Assembly (NCBI RefSeq): GCF_900106835.1
Contig: NZ_FNNR01000007.1
Coordinates: 1 to 64,000, forward strand
DNA length: 64,000 nucleotides
DNA from: Arthrobacter sp. cf158
Lineage (GTDB): Bacteria; Actinomycetota; Actinomycetes; Actinomycetales; Micrococcaceae
Direction: 5' to 3'
The notes under the pieces were generated by a model that made no database searches, was not told where the DNA came from, and saw nothing but the letters and a program-made list of their open reading frames with translations. Of the stretch, positions 25,950 to 34,055 are shown piece after piece; the first letter of the stretch is position 1, and every line of letters begins with the position of its first letter. Both the position numbers and the translations under genes were made by a program.

Positions 25950-26630
25950 TTACGGCTCGAACTTGTAGCCCAGCCCGCGCACCGTCACCAGGTAACGCGG
26001 AGCAGAAGGATCAGGCTCGATCTTGCTGCGGAGCCGCTTCACGTGGACGTCCAGGGTCTTGGTGTCACCAACATAGTCCGAGCCCCACACGCGGTCGATC
26101 AGCTGCCCGCGCGTCAGTACCCGGCCCGAGTTGCGGAGCAGCATTTCCAGGAGTTCAAACTCCTTCAACGGAAGGGACACCTGTTCACCGTTGACACTCA
26201 CCACGTGGCGCTCGATGTCCATGCGGACGGGACCCGCCTGCACGGTGGAGGTGATGAGTTCCTCCGGCTCGCCCTGGCGACGCAGCACAGCACGGACGCG
26301 GGCCACGAGTTCCCGGGATGAGTAGGGCTTGGTGACGTAGTCGTCAGCCCCCAGTTCCAAACCCACCACCTTGTCGATTTCCGAGTCCTTGGCAGTCAGC
26401 ATGATCACCGGGACGCTGGAGCGCTGGCGAAGCTGGCGGCAGACTTCCGTGCCCGGCGTACCCGGCAACTGGAGGTCAAGGAGGACGAGGTCTGCACCGT
26501 TGCGGTCAAACTCCACCAAGGCATCACTGCCGTTGTCCACTACCTCGACATCAAACCCTTCCTTGCCCAGGAGATAGGACAGGGGGTCGCTGAAGGACTC
26601 TTCGTCCTCCACTATCAAAATCCGGCTCAA
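25950..26630 (-). CDS. regX3: Phosphate-responsive response regulator RegX3
   Basis: The 226-residue OmpR/PhoB-type regulator has a receiver domain with the acidic pair (VEDEES), the phosphorylated Asp in LVLLDLQLPGTPG, Thr/Lys in MLTAKDSE and Tyr in VTKPYSSREL. A C-terminal winged helix follows (KEFELLEMLLRNSGRVLTRGQLIDRVWGSDYVGDTKTLDVHVKRLR). It starts 4 bp inside the end of senX3. With SenX3 and PhoU it forms the phosphate starvation system of actinobacteria; it probably binds the repeats at 27970-28013. Confidence 0.95.
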   Translation of the reverse strand: MSRILIVEDEESFSDPLSYLLGKEGFDVEVVDNGSDALVEFDRNGADLVLLDLQLPGTPGTEVCRQLRQRSSVPVIMLTAKDSEIDKVVGLELGADDYVTKPYSSRELVARVRAVLRRQGEPEELITSTVQAGPVRMDIERHVVSVNGEQVSLPLKEFELLEMLLRNSGRVLTRGQLIDRVWGSDYVGDTKTLDVHVKRLRSKIEPDPSAPRYLVTVRGLGYKFEP

Positions 26631-27910
26631 GCGCTGGCTCCTTGCTCTTGGGCGCCGCTGGCACCCGTTTTTTCACTCGCGTGTTGGCTCGTGTGATGCG
26701 ATTCGACGACGGCAGGTACCGCCGGACGTTCGATGGAAGCAGCCGCCGTGGCAGCGGGAGCCGGCAGGCCGGCGTCGTCGTCCTGGCCTTCCATCTCCGG
26801 CAGGCGGATGGTGAACGTGGAACCTTGGCCGGGCTGGGACCAGACGGTCACCTCGCCGCCATGGTTGGAAACAACGTGCTTGACGATGCTCAGCCCAAGG
26901 CCGGTGCCGCCGGTGTGCCTGGAACGGGCAGCATCAACGCGGTAGAAGCGTTCAAACACGCGTTCCTGGTCCTCGGGGGTCAGGCCTTCTCCCTGGTCCG
27001 TGACGGAGATGGCCACCACGCCCTCCCGTGTCCGGACGCCGACACCTACCCGAGTGTTCTCAGGTGAGTATCGGATGGCGTTGTCTATGAGGTTGCGCAG
27101 GGCCGTCACGAGGAGGTCGCGGTCGCCGAACACCAGAGAGTCCGAATGCCCACCCACTACGATCTGGATGTTCTTGCTCTCCGCCGGCAGCTGCGAGCGG
27201 TCCACGGCCTCGGAGATGACGGTGTTGATGTCCACGGCGTGGCCCTGCTGGGCCACGTTGGCGCCCTGCAAGCGGGAAAGTTCAATGATGTCCTGGACCA
27301 AGGCAGCGAGCCTGCCGGACTCCTTGTGCATGCGCTTGGCGAACCGGCGCACGGCTTCTTCATCATCCGGCGAGGCCTCCAGGGCTTCGGCCAGGAGCGA
27401 GATGGCGCCCACGGGAGTCTTGAGCTCGTGGGATACGTTGGCCACGAAGTCGTTGCGGATCTCCTCGGTGCGGGTGATCTCGGTGCGGTCGTCAGCCAAC
27501 AGCACGATGTATTCCCAGCCGAGCATGGCTGCCCGGACCTGGACAACAATGGTGCCCTTGCCCAGCGGCCCCCGTGGGAGTTCGTACTGTTCCTCCAGGA
27601 TCACGCCATCGCGGCGGACCTTCGCGGTCATATCCAGGAGCTGCTTGTGCACCACTGTGTGGCCACGCACCAATCCGTAGGCATATGCCGCGGGACTTGC
27701 GCGGACCACGCCATCGATTGCGTCCACCACCACAAACGCACGCCCGACGACGGCAAGCACTTCCGCTGCACCTTCAGGAAGCAGGGGCTCGGTGACATCC
27801 AGGTCAACAATGCTGCGCTGCCGCTCGCTGATCCTGAATGCGAGCATGCCAAAGACGCCCAACGACAGGCCAACGAGGCCTGCGACGACACCTATGAGCA
27901 ATGGATCCAC
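26627..27910 (-). CDS. senX3: Sensor histidine kinase SenX3
   Basis: The 427-residue protein has an N-terminal membrane segment ([22 protein letters not shown]), a PAS-like region, and a HisKA domain with the phospho-His in [23 protein letters not shown]. The HATPase domain has N box [15 protein letters not shown]1 box VTDQGEGL, F box [24 protein letters not shown]. It phosphorylates RegX3. The last 55 residues are an Ala/Ser/Pro-rich tail. The stop overlaps the regX3 start by 4 bp. It diverges from phoU. Confidence 0.95.
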   Translation of the reverse strand: MDPLLIGVVAGLVGLSLGVFGMLAFRISERQRSIVDLDVTEPLLPEGAAEVLAVVGRAFVVVDAIDGVVRASPAAYAYGLVRGHTVVHKQLLDMTAKVRRDGVILEEQYELPRGPLGKGTIVVQVRAAMLGWEYIVLLADDRTEITRTEEIRNDFVANVSHELKTPVGAISLLAEALEASPDDEEAVRRFAKRMHKESGRLAALVQDIIELSRLQGANVAQQGHAVDINTVISEAVDRSQLPAESKNIQIVVGGHSDSLVFGDRDLLVTALRNLIDNAIRYSPENTRVGVGVRTREGVVAISVTDQGEGLTPEDQERVFERFYRVDAARSRHTGGTGLGLSIVKHVVSNHGGEVTVWSQPGQGSTFTIRLPEMEGQDDDAGLPAPAATAAASIERPAVPAVVESHHTSQHASEKTGASGAQEQGASA

Positions 27911-27969
27911 GTGTCCAGCTTATGCTGTGGAAACACGGCAAAGTATTGATCCGGCACCAAACGCAGACG

Positions 27970-28013
27970 GTTCAACTAACGTTCATCTAAAGGTGCCGAA
28001 CAGTTCACTGGGT
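27970..28013 (+). promoter_or_regulatory. PHO-box-like direct repeats between senX3 and phoU
   Basis: Four 11-bp units lie exactly in register. They are GTTCAACTAAC (27970), GTTCATCTAAA (27981), a degenerate unit GGTGCCGAACA (27992) and GTTCACTGGGT (28003). The GTTCA-type heptamer repeating every 11 bp is the hallmark of PhoP/RegX3 boxes in actinobacteria. The site lies 60 bp before senX3 and 90 bp before phoU, so it can serve autoregulation and phoU control. Confidence 0.7.
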
Positions 28014-28100
28014 CCTGACACAGTTACTGGTTGGACTGTCAATGGTTTTGAAATCCGACCCCCACCATGGGAACGGGATTTCCAAGGAAAGGACGCCTTA

Positions 28101-28754
28101 GTGCGCAAGGTTTTTCAGGAGGAGCTCACCCAGGTAGGTGACGACCTCATCGAGATCTCCAAGCTGGTCCACGAAGCAATCACGAAGGCCACGACGTCCT
28201 TCGAAGGCGCAGACGTGGATCTTGCCCAGGACGTCATCGCGGCAGATGCCCGGATCGACTTCCTGCAGAACAGCCTCGACGAGCGCGCCATCGACATCCT
28301 GGCGTTGCAGGGCCCCGTGGCCAGCGACCTCCGCATGATCGTGGGTTCGCTGCGCATGAGTGCCTCGCTGGAACGTATGGGTGACCTGGCCCGCCACGTG
28401 GCCCAGCTGGCGCGGCTGCGCTACCCGGCCACAGTTATCCCCGCCTCGCTGACCCAGACCTTCAAGGCCATGGCCCAGCACGACATTGAGATCACGGCCA
28501 AGGTGATCGAGCTCCTCGAAACCCGCGATCTTGAGGTTGCCCGCGACATCCTCAAGATCAACATTGCCGTGGACGACCTCCACCTCAGCGTCTTCAAGGC
28601 GATCGCCTCCCCGGAATGGAGCGAAACCCCGTCCACCACCGTGGACGTCGCCTTGGCCAGCCGCTACTTCGAGCGCTTCGCTGATCACGGCGTCTCGGTT
28701 GCCCGCAAGGTCACCTACCTGGTGACCGGCGAATGGCAGCCCGAGGGCTTCTAG
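28101..28754 (+). CDS. phoU: Phosphate signalling regulator PhoU
   Basis: The 217-residue all-helical protein has the two-fold PhoU repeat: ELTQVGDDLIEISKLVHEAI...DARIDFLQNSLDERAIDILALQGPVASDLRMIVGSLRMSASLERMGDLARHVAQLA, then a second set ending SRYFERFADHGVSVARKVTYLVTGEW. The metal-binding E-x-x-x-D motifs ERMGD and ERFAD are present. PhoU represses the Pho response when phosphate is ample. The start is GTG 28101 with AGGAAAGGA ahead; the open frame further upstream covers the PHO box and is not coding. Confidence 0.95.
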   Translation: MRKVFQEELTQVGDDLIEISKLVHEAITKATTSFEGADVDLAQDVIAADARIDFLQNSLDERAIDILALQGPVASDLRMIVGSLRMSASLERMGDLARHVAQLARLRYPATVIPASLTQTFKAMAQHDIEITAKVIELLETRDLEVARDILKINIAVDDLHLSVFKAIASPEWSETPSTTVDVALASRYFERFADHGVSVARKVTYLVTGEWQPEGF

Positions 28755-28776
28755 CCTTCCCCGGATTAACGACGAC

Positions 28777-28807
28777 GGCGGCCGGTCACCCATGGTGACC
28801 GGCCGCC
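28777..28807. terminator. Bidirectional hairpin between phoU and gpmA
   Basis: A perfect 14-bp inverted repeat (28777-28790 with 28794-28807, loop CAT) follows the phoU stop by 22 bases. No strong T-run is present on the plus strand. The two genes converge here. Confidence 0.65.
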
Positions 28808-28896
28808 TGCCTTTAACTGCGCCGCAGCTGGTGCCGCGGGCGAACTGCGTCCAAGGGAGGAACGACCGAGCAGTCGCCCCGGCAGCAGCGGAGGAT

Positions 28897-29643
28897 TTAT
28901 TTTTTGCCTTGGTTCGCTACCGCGAGGATGGCCTGCTCAGCTGCTGCAGGGTCCAGGTAGGTACCACCCGGATTGATGGGCTGGAAGTCCTCATCCAGTT
29001 CGTACACCAGCGGGATGCCCGTGGGGATGTTCAGCCCGGCAATGGCGTCGTCGCTGATGCCGTCCAGGTGCTTCACCAGGGCGCGCAGGGAGTTGCCGTG
29101 GGCAGTGACCAGAACGGTCTTGCCAGCCTTGAGGTCTTCCTTGATATCCGATTCCCAGTACGGGAGGAGCCGGACCAGGACGTCCTTGAGGCACTCCGTG
29201 CGGGGCAGGGCGTCACCAAGATCCTTGTAGCGGACGTCGTGTGCCTGCGAGAACTCGCTGTCATCGGACAGGGGCGGCGGCGGGGTGTCGTAGCTGCGGC
29301 GCCATTCCATGAACTGCTCTTCGCCGAACTCGGCGAGGGTCTGGGCCTTGTCCTTGCCCTGGAGAGCGCCGTAGTGGCGCTCGTTGAGGCGCCAGTCGCG
29401 CTTGACGGGGATCCAGCCGCGGTTGGCCTTGTCCAGCGCCATGTTGGCCGTGTTGATGGCACGCTTCAGGAGGGAGGTGTAGAGGACGTCCGGGAGGATG
29501 TTGTTCTCAACCAGGAGTTCCCCACCGCGCACTGCTTCTTCGCGGCCTTGGTCGTTCAGGTCAACGTCCACCCAACCGGTGAACAGGTTCTTGGCGTTCC
29601 AGTCGCTGTGGCCGTGGCGCAGCAGAATCAGCTTGTAAGTCAT
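28897..29643 (-). CDS. gpmA: 2,3-bisphosphoglycerate-dependent phosphoglycerate mutase
   Basis: The 248-residue enzyme interconverts 3- and 2-phosphoglycerate in glycolysis. It has the phospho-His in [29 protein letters not shown], the acidic residue in the PLSDDSEF region and the second catalytic His in [22 protein letters not shown] 29643 was chosen since it has AGGA about 8 bases upstream and gives exactly the family length; upstream ATGs in the frame lack sites. Its position beside phoU-senX3-regX3 is conserved in actinobacteria. Confidence 0.96.
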   Translation of the reverse strand: MTYKLILLRHGHSDWNAKNLFTGWVDVDLNDQGREEAVRGGELLVENNILPDVLYTSLLKRAINTANMALDKANRGWIPVKRDWRLNERHYGALQGKDKAQTLAEFGEEQFMEWRRSYDTPPPPLSDDSEFSQAHDVRYKDLGDALPRTECLKDVLVRLLPYWESDIKEDLKAGKTVLVTAHGNSLRALVKHLDGISDDAIAGLNIPTGIPLVYELDEDFQPINPGGTYLDPAAAEQAILAVANQGKK

Positions 29644-29765
29644 GGTTTTCATCCTAGCCGAGCAGTCCGGTGCGCTGCTGGGCGTTACGAAGAGCAACGC
29701 GGGTCACCTTCGGCCCTTTGAAGCCCGGTTTATGGGCCGTTGGTGACCCCTCGTTGCAGGATAAA

Positions 29766-30596
29766 GTGGTGGCCGTGGTGCAAAAAGCGGAACGGGTGGG
29801 CTCACCCCGGAGTCGGGGCGGCAAGCCCGTCGGCAACATCACCCGCGGCACCACCAACCCCAACCGCATGCGCCGCCTGGACCGGTGGCTTGCCGGTCCG
29901 CAGGCGTGGCGGCTGCGCGCCGCCGTCGACCCCCTGGTTGTGGACCTGGGCTATGGCGCCTCGCCGACCACCGCCGTCGAACTTTTCGAGCGTTTGCGAG
30001 CCGTGCGGCCCGATGTCCGGGTCTGTGGAATCGAGATTGAACCGGAGCGGGTGCGGACGGCCAAGGCGTTGGAACGGCCTGGGCTGAGCTTCCATGTGGG
30101 CGGATTTGAAGTTCCCGTGCCGGGCAACCCGGTACTGGTCCGGGCCTTCAACGTGCTGCGGCAATATGAGGAAGCGGACGTCGCCGGGATCTGGCGGCTG
30201 GTGCAGTCACGTCTGGCCCCAGGTGGACTCTTCATCGACGGAACGTGCGACGAGATCGGCAGACGGGTCACGTGGGTGGCGTTGGACCCCGAACGCCCTT
30301 TGAGCCTCAGTTTTTCGGTGCGGTTCGGAAGCTTCGAGCTGCCGTCGGAGGTGGCGGAGCGGTTGCCCAAGGCCCTTATTCACCGGAATGTGCCGGGCGA
30401 ACCGATCCATGCGTTCCTGCAGGCCATGGACAAAGCCTGGCTGGAAGCTGCGCCGCTGGCATCGTTCGGGAACCGGCAGCGATGGACTGGTATGTGCCGT
30501 TCACTGCACGACGCCGGGTGGCCGCTTCAAGATGGTCCCGCCCGGTGGCGTCTGGGTGAAGTCACCGTGGCGTGGGAGGCTGTGGCGCCCCACTAA
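29766..30596 (+). CDS. Class I SAM-dependent methyltransferase (substrate unknown)
   Basis: The roughly 276-residue protein has a Rossmann-type SAM site: motif I VVDLGYGASPTTAVELFERL, followed by VCGIEIEPERVRTAKAL (acidic end of strand 2). An Ala/Phe-Asn strand (NPVLVRAFNVLRQYEEADVAGIW) stands where NPPY-type motifs occur. The N-terminus is basic (GNITRGTTNPNRMRRLDRWL). The start lies in a GTG-rich stretch (29766, 29769, 29775, 29778); AGG at 29758-29760 fits 29766 or 29769. It diverges from gpmA. The substrate cannot be told from sequence. Confidence 0.8.
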   Translation: MVAVVQKAERVGSPRSRGGKPVGNITRGTTNPNRMRRLDRWLAGPQAWRLRAAVDPLVVDLGYGASPTTAVELFERLRAVRPDVRVCGIEIEPERVRTAKALERPGLSFHVGGFEVPVPGNPVLVRAFNVLRQYEEADVAGIWRLVQSRLAPGGLFIDGTCDEIGRRVTWVALDPERPLSLSFSVRFGSFELPSEVAERLPKALIHRNVPGEPIHAFLQAMDKAWLEAAPLASFGNRQRWTGMCRSLHDAGWPLQDGPARWRLGEVTVAWEAVAPH

Positions 30597-30619
30597 GGAT
30601 GGCGCCGGAGGAGTGCTCT

Positions 30620-30961
30620 CTACCAGGGGCCGTACGGGCCGACGTTCCGGTTTCCGCCGCTGCCGGCTTCACGGACCGCCGGACGGACGTCGGCAAGGTA
30701 GACACAGGATGCCGTCACAGCGACAATGCCGAACAAGCCCAGGCCGTTGCCACCTGTGAGAACGGTCAAGGCTCCAATGGCCATGGCCACACCGGTGAGC
30801 GCTAGCCAGAAGGTCTTGGTCCTCTTTGAAGCCGCCACGAAAAGCGTCGGCTTGTGGCGCAGGCAGTCCGCAAAGGCCCACAGTTCCAAGGCAAGGGCCA
30901 CCAAGCCAAGGATGAGGTAGACCCCGCTGGTGACATACGCGATCAAGATTTTTCCGTCCAC
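30620..30961 (-). CDS. DUF2516-family membrane protein
   Basis: The 113-residue protein has about three membrane segments (ILIAYVTSGVYLILGLVALALELWAFADCL, FWLALTGVAMAIGALTVL, LGLFGIVAVTASCVYLADVRPAV) and matches the actinobacterial DUF2516 pattern, including the ELWAFADC segment and the YLADVRPA end. It starts 10 bp after the stop of the PLP enzyme gene and is probably co-transcribed. The function is unknown. Confidence 0.8.
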   Translation of the reverse strand: MDGKILIAYVTSGVYLILGLVALALELWAFADCLRHKPTLFVAASKRTKTFWLALTGVAMAIGALTVLTGGNGLGLFGIVAVTASCVYLADVRPAVREAGSGGNRNVGPYGPW

Positions 30962-30971
30962 GCCCTTTAGC

Positions 30972-32156
30972 CTAGCCGTCCAGCGACTTCAGCGCTTGCT
31001 CAAGGTCGGACCAGAGGTCTTCCACGTTCTCGATTCCAACGCTGAGGCGGACCAGGTTGTCCGGGACGCTCAGCGGCTCGGCGGTGTGCCGGCGTCGGCG
31101 TTCGATCAAGGACTCCACACCGCCCAATGATGTGGCGGGCAGCCAGAGCTGCAACGCGCGGACCAATTCGTCTGCAGCGTCGGCGCCACTGCGGTGGTCG
31201 TCTCCGGAGATCTGGATGCAGAGGATGGACCCGAAGCCCTTCATCTGGTCCATGGCGCGTTGGTGGCCCGGATCGGTAGGGAGACCCGGGAAGCGGATGG
31301 TTTCTACACGCGGGTGGACGCTGAGGCGTTCGGCAAGGGTTGCCGCCGAAGCCTGGGAACGTTCGATCCGCAGTGCGAGGGTGCGGAGGCCACGCAGCGC
31401 CAGCCAGGCTTCGAACGGTCCGGCGATTCCGCCATGGATGATCCGGTGATGCAGAAGGGTGGCGCGCAGTTCAGGGTTTGACGTCACCAAGGCGCCGAGC
31501 ACAACGTCGGAATGGCCGGCCAGGTATTTGGTCACCGAGTGGAGAACGACGTCGGACCCCAGGCTGAGGGGCTGCTGCACCAGCGGCGTGGAGAAGGTGT
31601 TGTCCGTGACCACGATGGCGCCGGCTGCATGGGCGGCGTCGGTCAGCGCCCGGATATCGGCGATGCCGAGCATGGGGTTGGTGGGGCTTTCGAGCCACAG
31701 CAGGTCTGCCTTCTTGCCCTGTTCCGGGCTGATGAGGGACTTGACGGTGTCCGTGTCCGTGATGTCCACGGTTCGCAGTTCCAGGAAGCCCTTCTCTGCC
31801 AGTTCCGTCGCCATGACCAGCGAACCCGCGTAGCTGTGCGAGGGCATGACCACCACGCCGCCGGCGGGGACCAGGGAAAGTGCTGAACTGACTGCTGCGA
31901 GGCCGGAGGCGTACAGCAGGCCCGGAAGGGTGGCGCCCTCGAGCTTGGCCAAGGCGTCCTCAAACGGATCCCAGGTGGGGTTCGCGTAGCGCCCGTAGCC
32001 TCGGTCCCCGTCGCTCAGGGAGCCCGTACCGAAGTATGTGGAGGACAAGACGATGGGTGGATTCACCGGCTCATCGTGGGCGCGCTCAGGGCGGCCGGCA
32101 GCAACCACAACGGTTTCCGGCGACAATTCGGCAGCGTGCTGATCGGAAAGGCTCAT
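30972..32156 (-). CDS. Cystathionine gamma-synthase/lyase-like PLP enzyme
   Basis: The 394-residue protein belongs to the Cys/Met metabolism PLP family (fold type I). It has the substrate-side Tyr-Arg pair in GDRGYGRYANPTWDPFEDALAKLEG, the Asp that holds the pyridine N in VVTDNTFSTPLVQQPLSLGSD, and the PLP-Lys in LHSVTKYLAGHSDVVLGA. Members catalyse cystathionine synthesis or gamma-lysis in methionine/cysteine interconversion; which of the two cannot be settled here. It diverges from tmk; DUF2516 follows. Confidence 0.88.
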   Translation of the reverse strand: MSLSDQHAAELSPETVVVAAGRPERAHDEPVNPPIVLSSTYFGTGSLSDGDRGYGRYANPTWDPFEDALAKLEGATLPGLLYASGLAAVSSALSLVPAGGVVVMPSHSYAGSLVMATELAEKGFLELRTVDITDTDTVKSLISPEQGKKADLLWLESPTNPMLGIADIRALTDAAHAAGAIVVTDNTFSTPLVQQPLSLGSDVVLHSVTKYLAGHSDVVLGALVTSNPELRATLLHHRIIHGGIAGPFEAWLALRGLRTLALRIERSQASAATLAERLSVHPRVETIRFPGLPTDPGHQRAMDQMKGFGSILCIQISGDDHRSGADAADELVRALQLWLPATSLGGVESLIERRRRHTAEPLSVPDNLVRLSVGIENVEDLWSDLEQALKSLDG

Positions 32157-32227
32157 GGTTTCAGGGTAGTCGGGGGCGTGGCTGTGGATGAAAGGCGTTA
32201 CGCGCCTTTGATGTCAGGGAAGCTCGG

Positions 32228-32239
32228 TAGGCTAGACGC
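32228..32239 (+). promoter_or_regulatory. -10 box directly before tmk (possible leaderless transcript)
   Basis: TAGGCT (32228-32233) fits the actinobacterial TANNNT -10 element. It lies 6 bases before the tmk GTG, the distance typical of leaderless mRNAs. No clear ribosome site or well-spaced -35 box is seen. Confidence 0.4.
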
Positions 32240-32899
32240 GTGAGTATTCAGAGCCCAGGTCTATTTATCGCCTTCGAAGGCGGAGACGGAGCGGGCAAGT
32301 CCACCCAGGCCGCCCGGCTCTCTGACGCCCTTGAGTCGCGGGGACTTTCCGTGCTGCGCACCCGCGAACCCGGCGGCACCCCCATTGGCGAGAAGCTCCG
32401 CTCCCTGGTGTTGGACCACGGGCACGGCACGATCGATGCCCGCACGGAAGCCCTCATGTTCGCCGCCGCCCGTGCCGCCCATGCCGCCCAGGTCATTCGT
32501 CCGGCCCTGGCTGAAGGAACAGTGGTCATCACTGACCGCTACGTCGACTCATCGGTTGCTTATCAAGGTGCCGGACGTGGGCTGGGCGCCGAGGGTGTTT
32601 TGAGCCTTAACGAATGGGCCACGGAAGGATTGCGTCCGGACCTGACAGTATTGCTGGACGTCGATCCTTCTGACGGCCGCCAGCGCCGTACGGCCGGAGA
32701 TGCCGCTGAGGACAGGCTGGAGTCCGAGCCTGACGACTTCCATTCCGCCATCCGTCACGCTTTCCTTGACCTCGCTGCCGCAGCGCCGTCCAGTTACTTG
32801 GTGCTGACGGCAAACGCGGACATTGACTCGCTGGCCGCGCAGATTCTGGAGCGCGTGCAATCGCTGTTGGGTGACCGCGTTCCGGGCGTCCGTCCGTGA
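32240..32899 (+). CDS. tmk: Thymidylate kinase
   Basis: The 219-residue P-loop kinase converts dTMP to dTDP. Visible motifs are FIAFEGGDGAGKSTQAARL (P-loop), the TREPGGTPIGEKLR segment with the DR/DRX-type partner DRYVDSSVAYQGAGRGLG, and the base-side region NEWATEGLRPDLTVLLDVDP. It starts with GTG 32240. It overlaps holB by 4 bp (GTGA), so replication-related translation is coupled. Confidence 0.96.
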   Translation: MSIQSPGLFIAFEGGDGAGKSTQAARLSDALESRGLSVLRTREPGGTPIGEKLRSLVLDHGHGTIDARTEALMFAAARAAHAAQVIRPALAEGTVVITDRYVDSSVAYQGAGRGLGAEGVLSLNEWATEGLRPDLTVLLDVDPSDGRQRRTAGDAAEDRLESEPDDFHSAIRHAFLDLAAAAPSSYLVLTANADIDSLAAQILERVQSLLGDRVPGVRP

Positions 32900-34047
32900 G
32901 TGTCTGGGACGACCTCCAGGGGCAGGCCCCCGTCGTCGCGCAACTGAAGCAGGCTGCGCAGGGCGACACAGGACTCACCCATGCCTGGCTCTTCACCGGC
33001 CCACCCGGATCCGGCCGTTCCAATGCAGCCAAAGCCTTCGCGGCAGCCCTGAACTGCGAGCAGGATGACATCACCCTGCGCGGCTGCGGAGAGTGCGCGG
33101 CATGCCACACGATCCTCGGCGAGACGCATTCCGACGTGACGTTCGTGCGGACCGAAAAAGTCACCATCACAATCGATGAAGCCCGCGAACTGGTGTCCAA
33201 GGCGGGCGACCGTCCCGCCACTGGCCGGTGGCGGATCATTGTGGTGGAAGACGCGGACCGCATGGCCGAGCGCACCACCAATGTGCTGCTCAAAGCCATC
33301 GAGGAACCCACGCCGCGCACCATCTGGATGCTGTGTGCCCCTTCGCCTGCGGACGTCCTGGTCACCATTCGTTCGCGCTGCCGTCCGGTGAGCCTGCGGC
33401 TTCCCCCGGCGTCCGACGTCGCTGACCTTTTGGTAAGGCGCGACGGCGTCGACCCCCACCTCGCGGAGACGGCAGCCCGTGCGGCGCAGAGCCACATCGG
33501 CATTGCCCGGCGACTCGCGCGGGACGCTGACGCACGGCAGCGTCGTTTGGATACCGTCCGCATTCCACTGGGCCTGCGGGGCGTCACGGCAGCGGTGATG
33601 ATGGCCGAAAAGCTGGTCAGGATCGCCACCGAGGAAGCCAACAGTTCCAACGATGAACGGGATGCGGCGGAAAAGATCGCTCTGCTCGCCAGCCTCGGAG
33701 CCCCCGAGTCCGGCACGCTGCCGCCCTCCATGCGCAGCCAGGTAAAGCAGCTGGAGGACGATCAGAAGCGGCGTGCCAAGCGCTCCATCACGGACTCACT
33801 GGACCGCACCCTGACGGATCTCCTGTCCTTCTATCGGGACGTCCTGGTGATCCAGCTGGGGAACGCCGTGGAACTTGTCAACGTTGAGCTGACGGGCGAC
33901 CTCGAAGAATACGCAGGCCGTTCAACCCCGGAAACCACCTTGGCCCGGATGGACGCCATCAACAAAGCCCGTGTCCGTATCACCACCACCAACGTTGCGC
34001 CACTGTTGGCGGTAGAGTCCATGGCCACAAGCCTCATCCAGCAATAG
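32896..34047 (+). CDS. holB: DNA polymerase III clamp-loader subunit delta'
   Basis: The 383-residue AAA+ protein has a P-loop-like TGPPGSGRSNAAKAF, a four-cysteine zinc module (LNCEQDDITLRGCGECAACHTIL), the DEXX-like VVEDADRMAERTTNVLLKAIEEP and the sensor 1 region IRSRCRPVSLRLP. It works with the tau and delta subunits to load the sliding clamp. It starts with GTG overlapping tmk by 4 bp. The tmk-holB order is usual in bacteria. Confidence 0.93.
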   Translation: MSVWDDLQGQAPVVAQLKQAAQGDTGLTHAWLFTGPPGSGRSNAAKAFAAALNCEQDDITLRGCGECAACHTILGETHSDVTFVRTEKVTITIDEARELVSKAGDRPATGRWRIIVVEDADRMAERTTNVLLKAIEEPTPRTIWMLCAPSPADVLVTIRSRCRPVSLRLPPASDVADLLVRRDGVDPHLAETAARAAQSHIGIARRLARDADARQRRLDTVRIPLGLRGVTAAVMMAEKLVRIATEEANSSNDERDAAEKIALLASLGAPESGTLPPSMRSQVKQLEDDQKRRAKRSITDSLDRTLTDLLSFYRDVLVIQLGNAVELVNVELTGDLEEYAGRSTPETTLARMDAINKARVRITTTNVAPLLAVESMATSLIQQ

Positions 34048-34055
34048 GAGAATGC

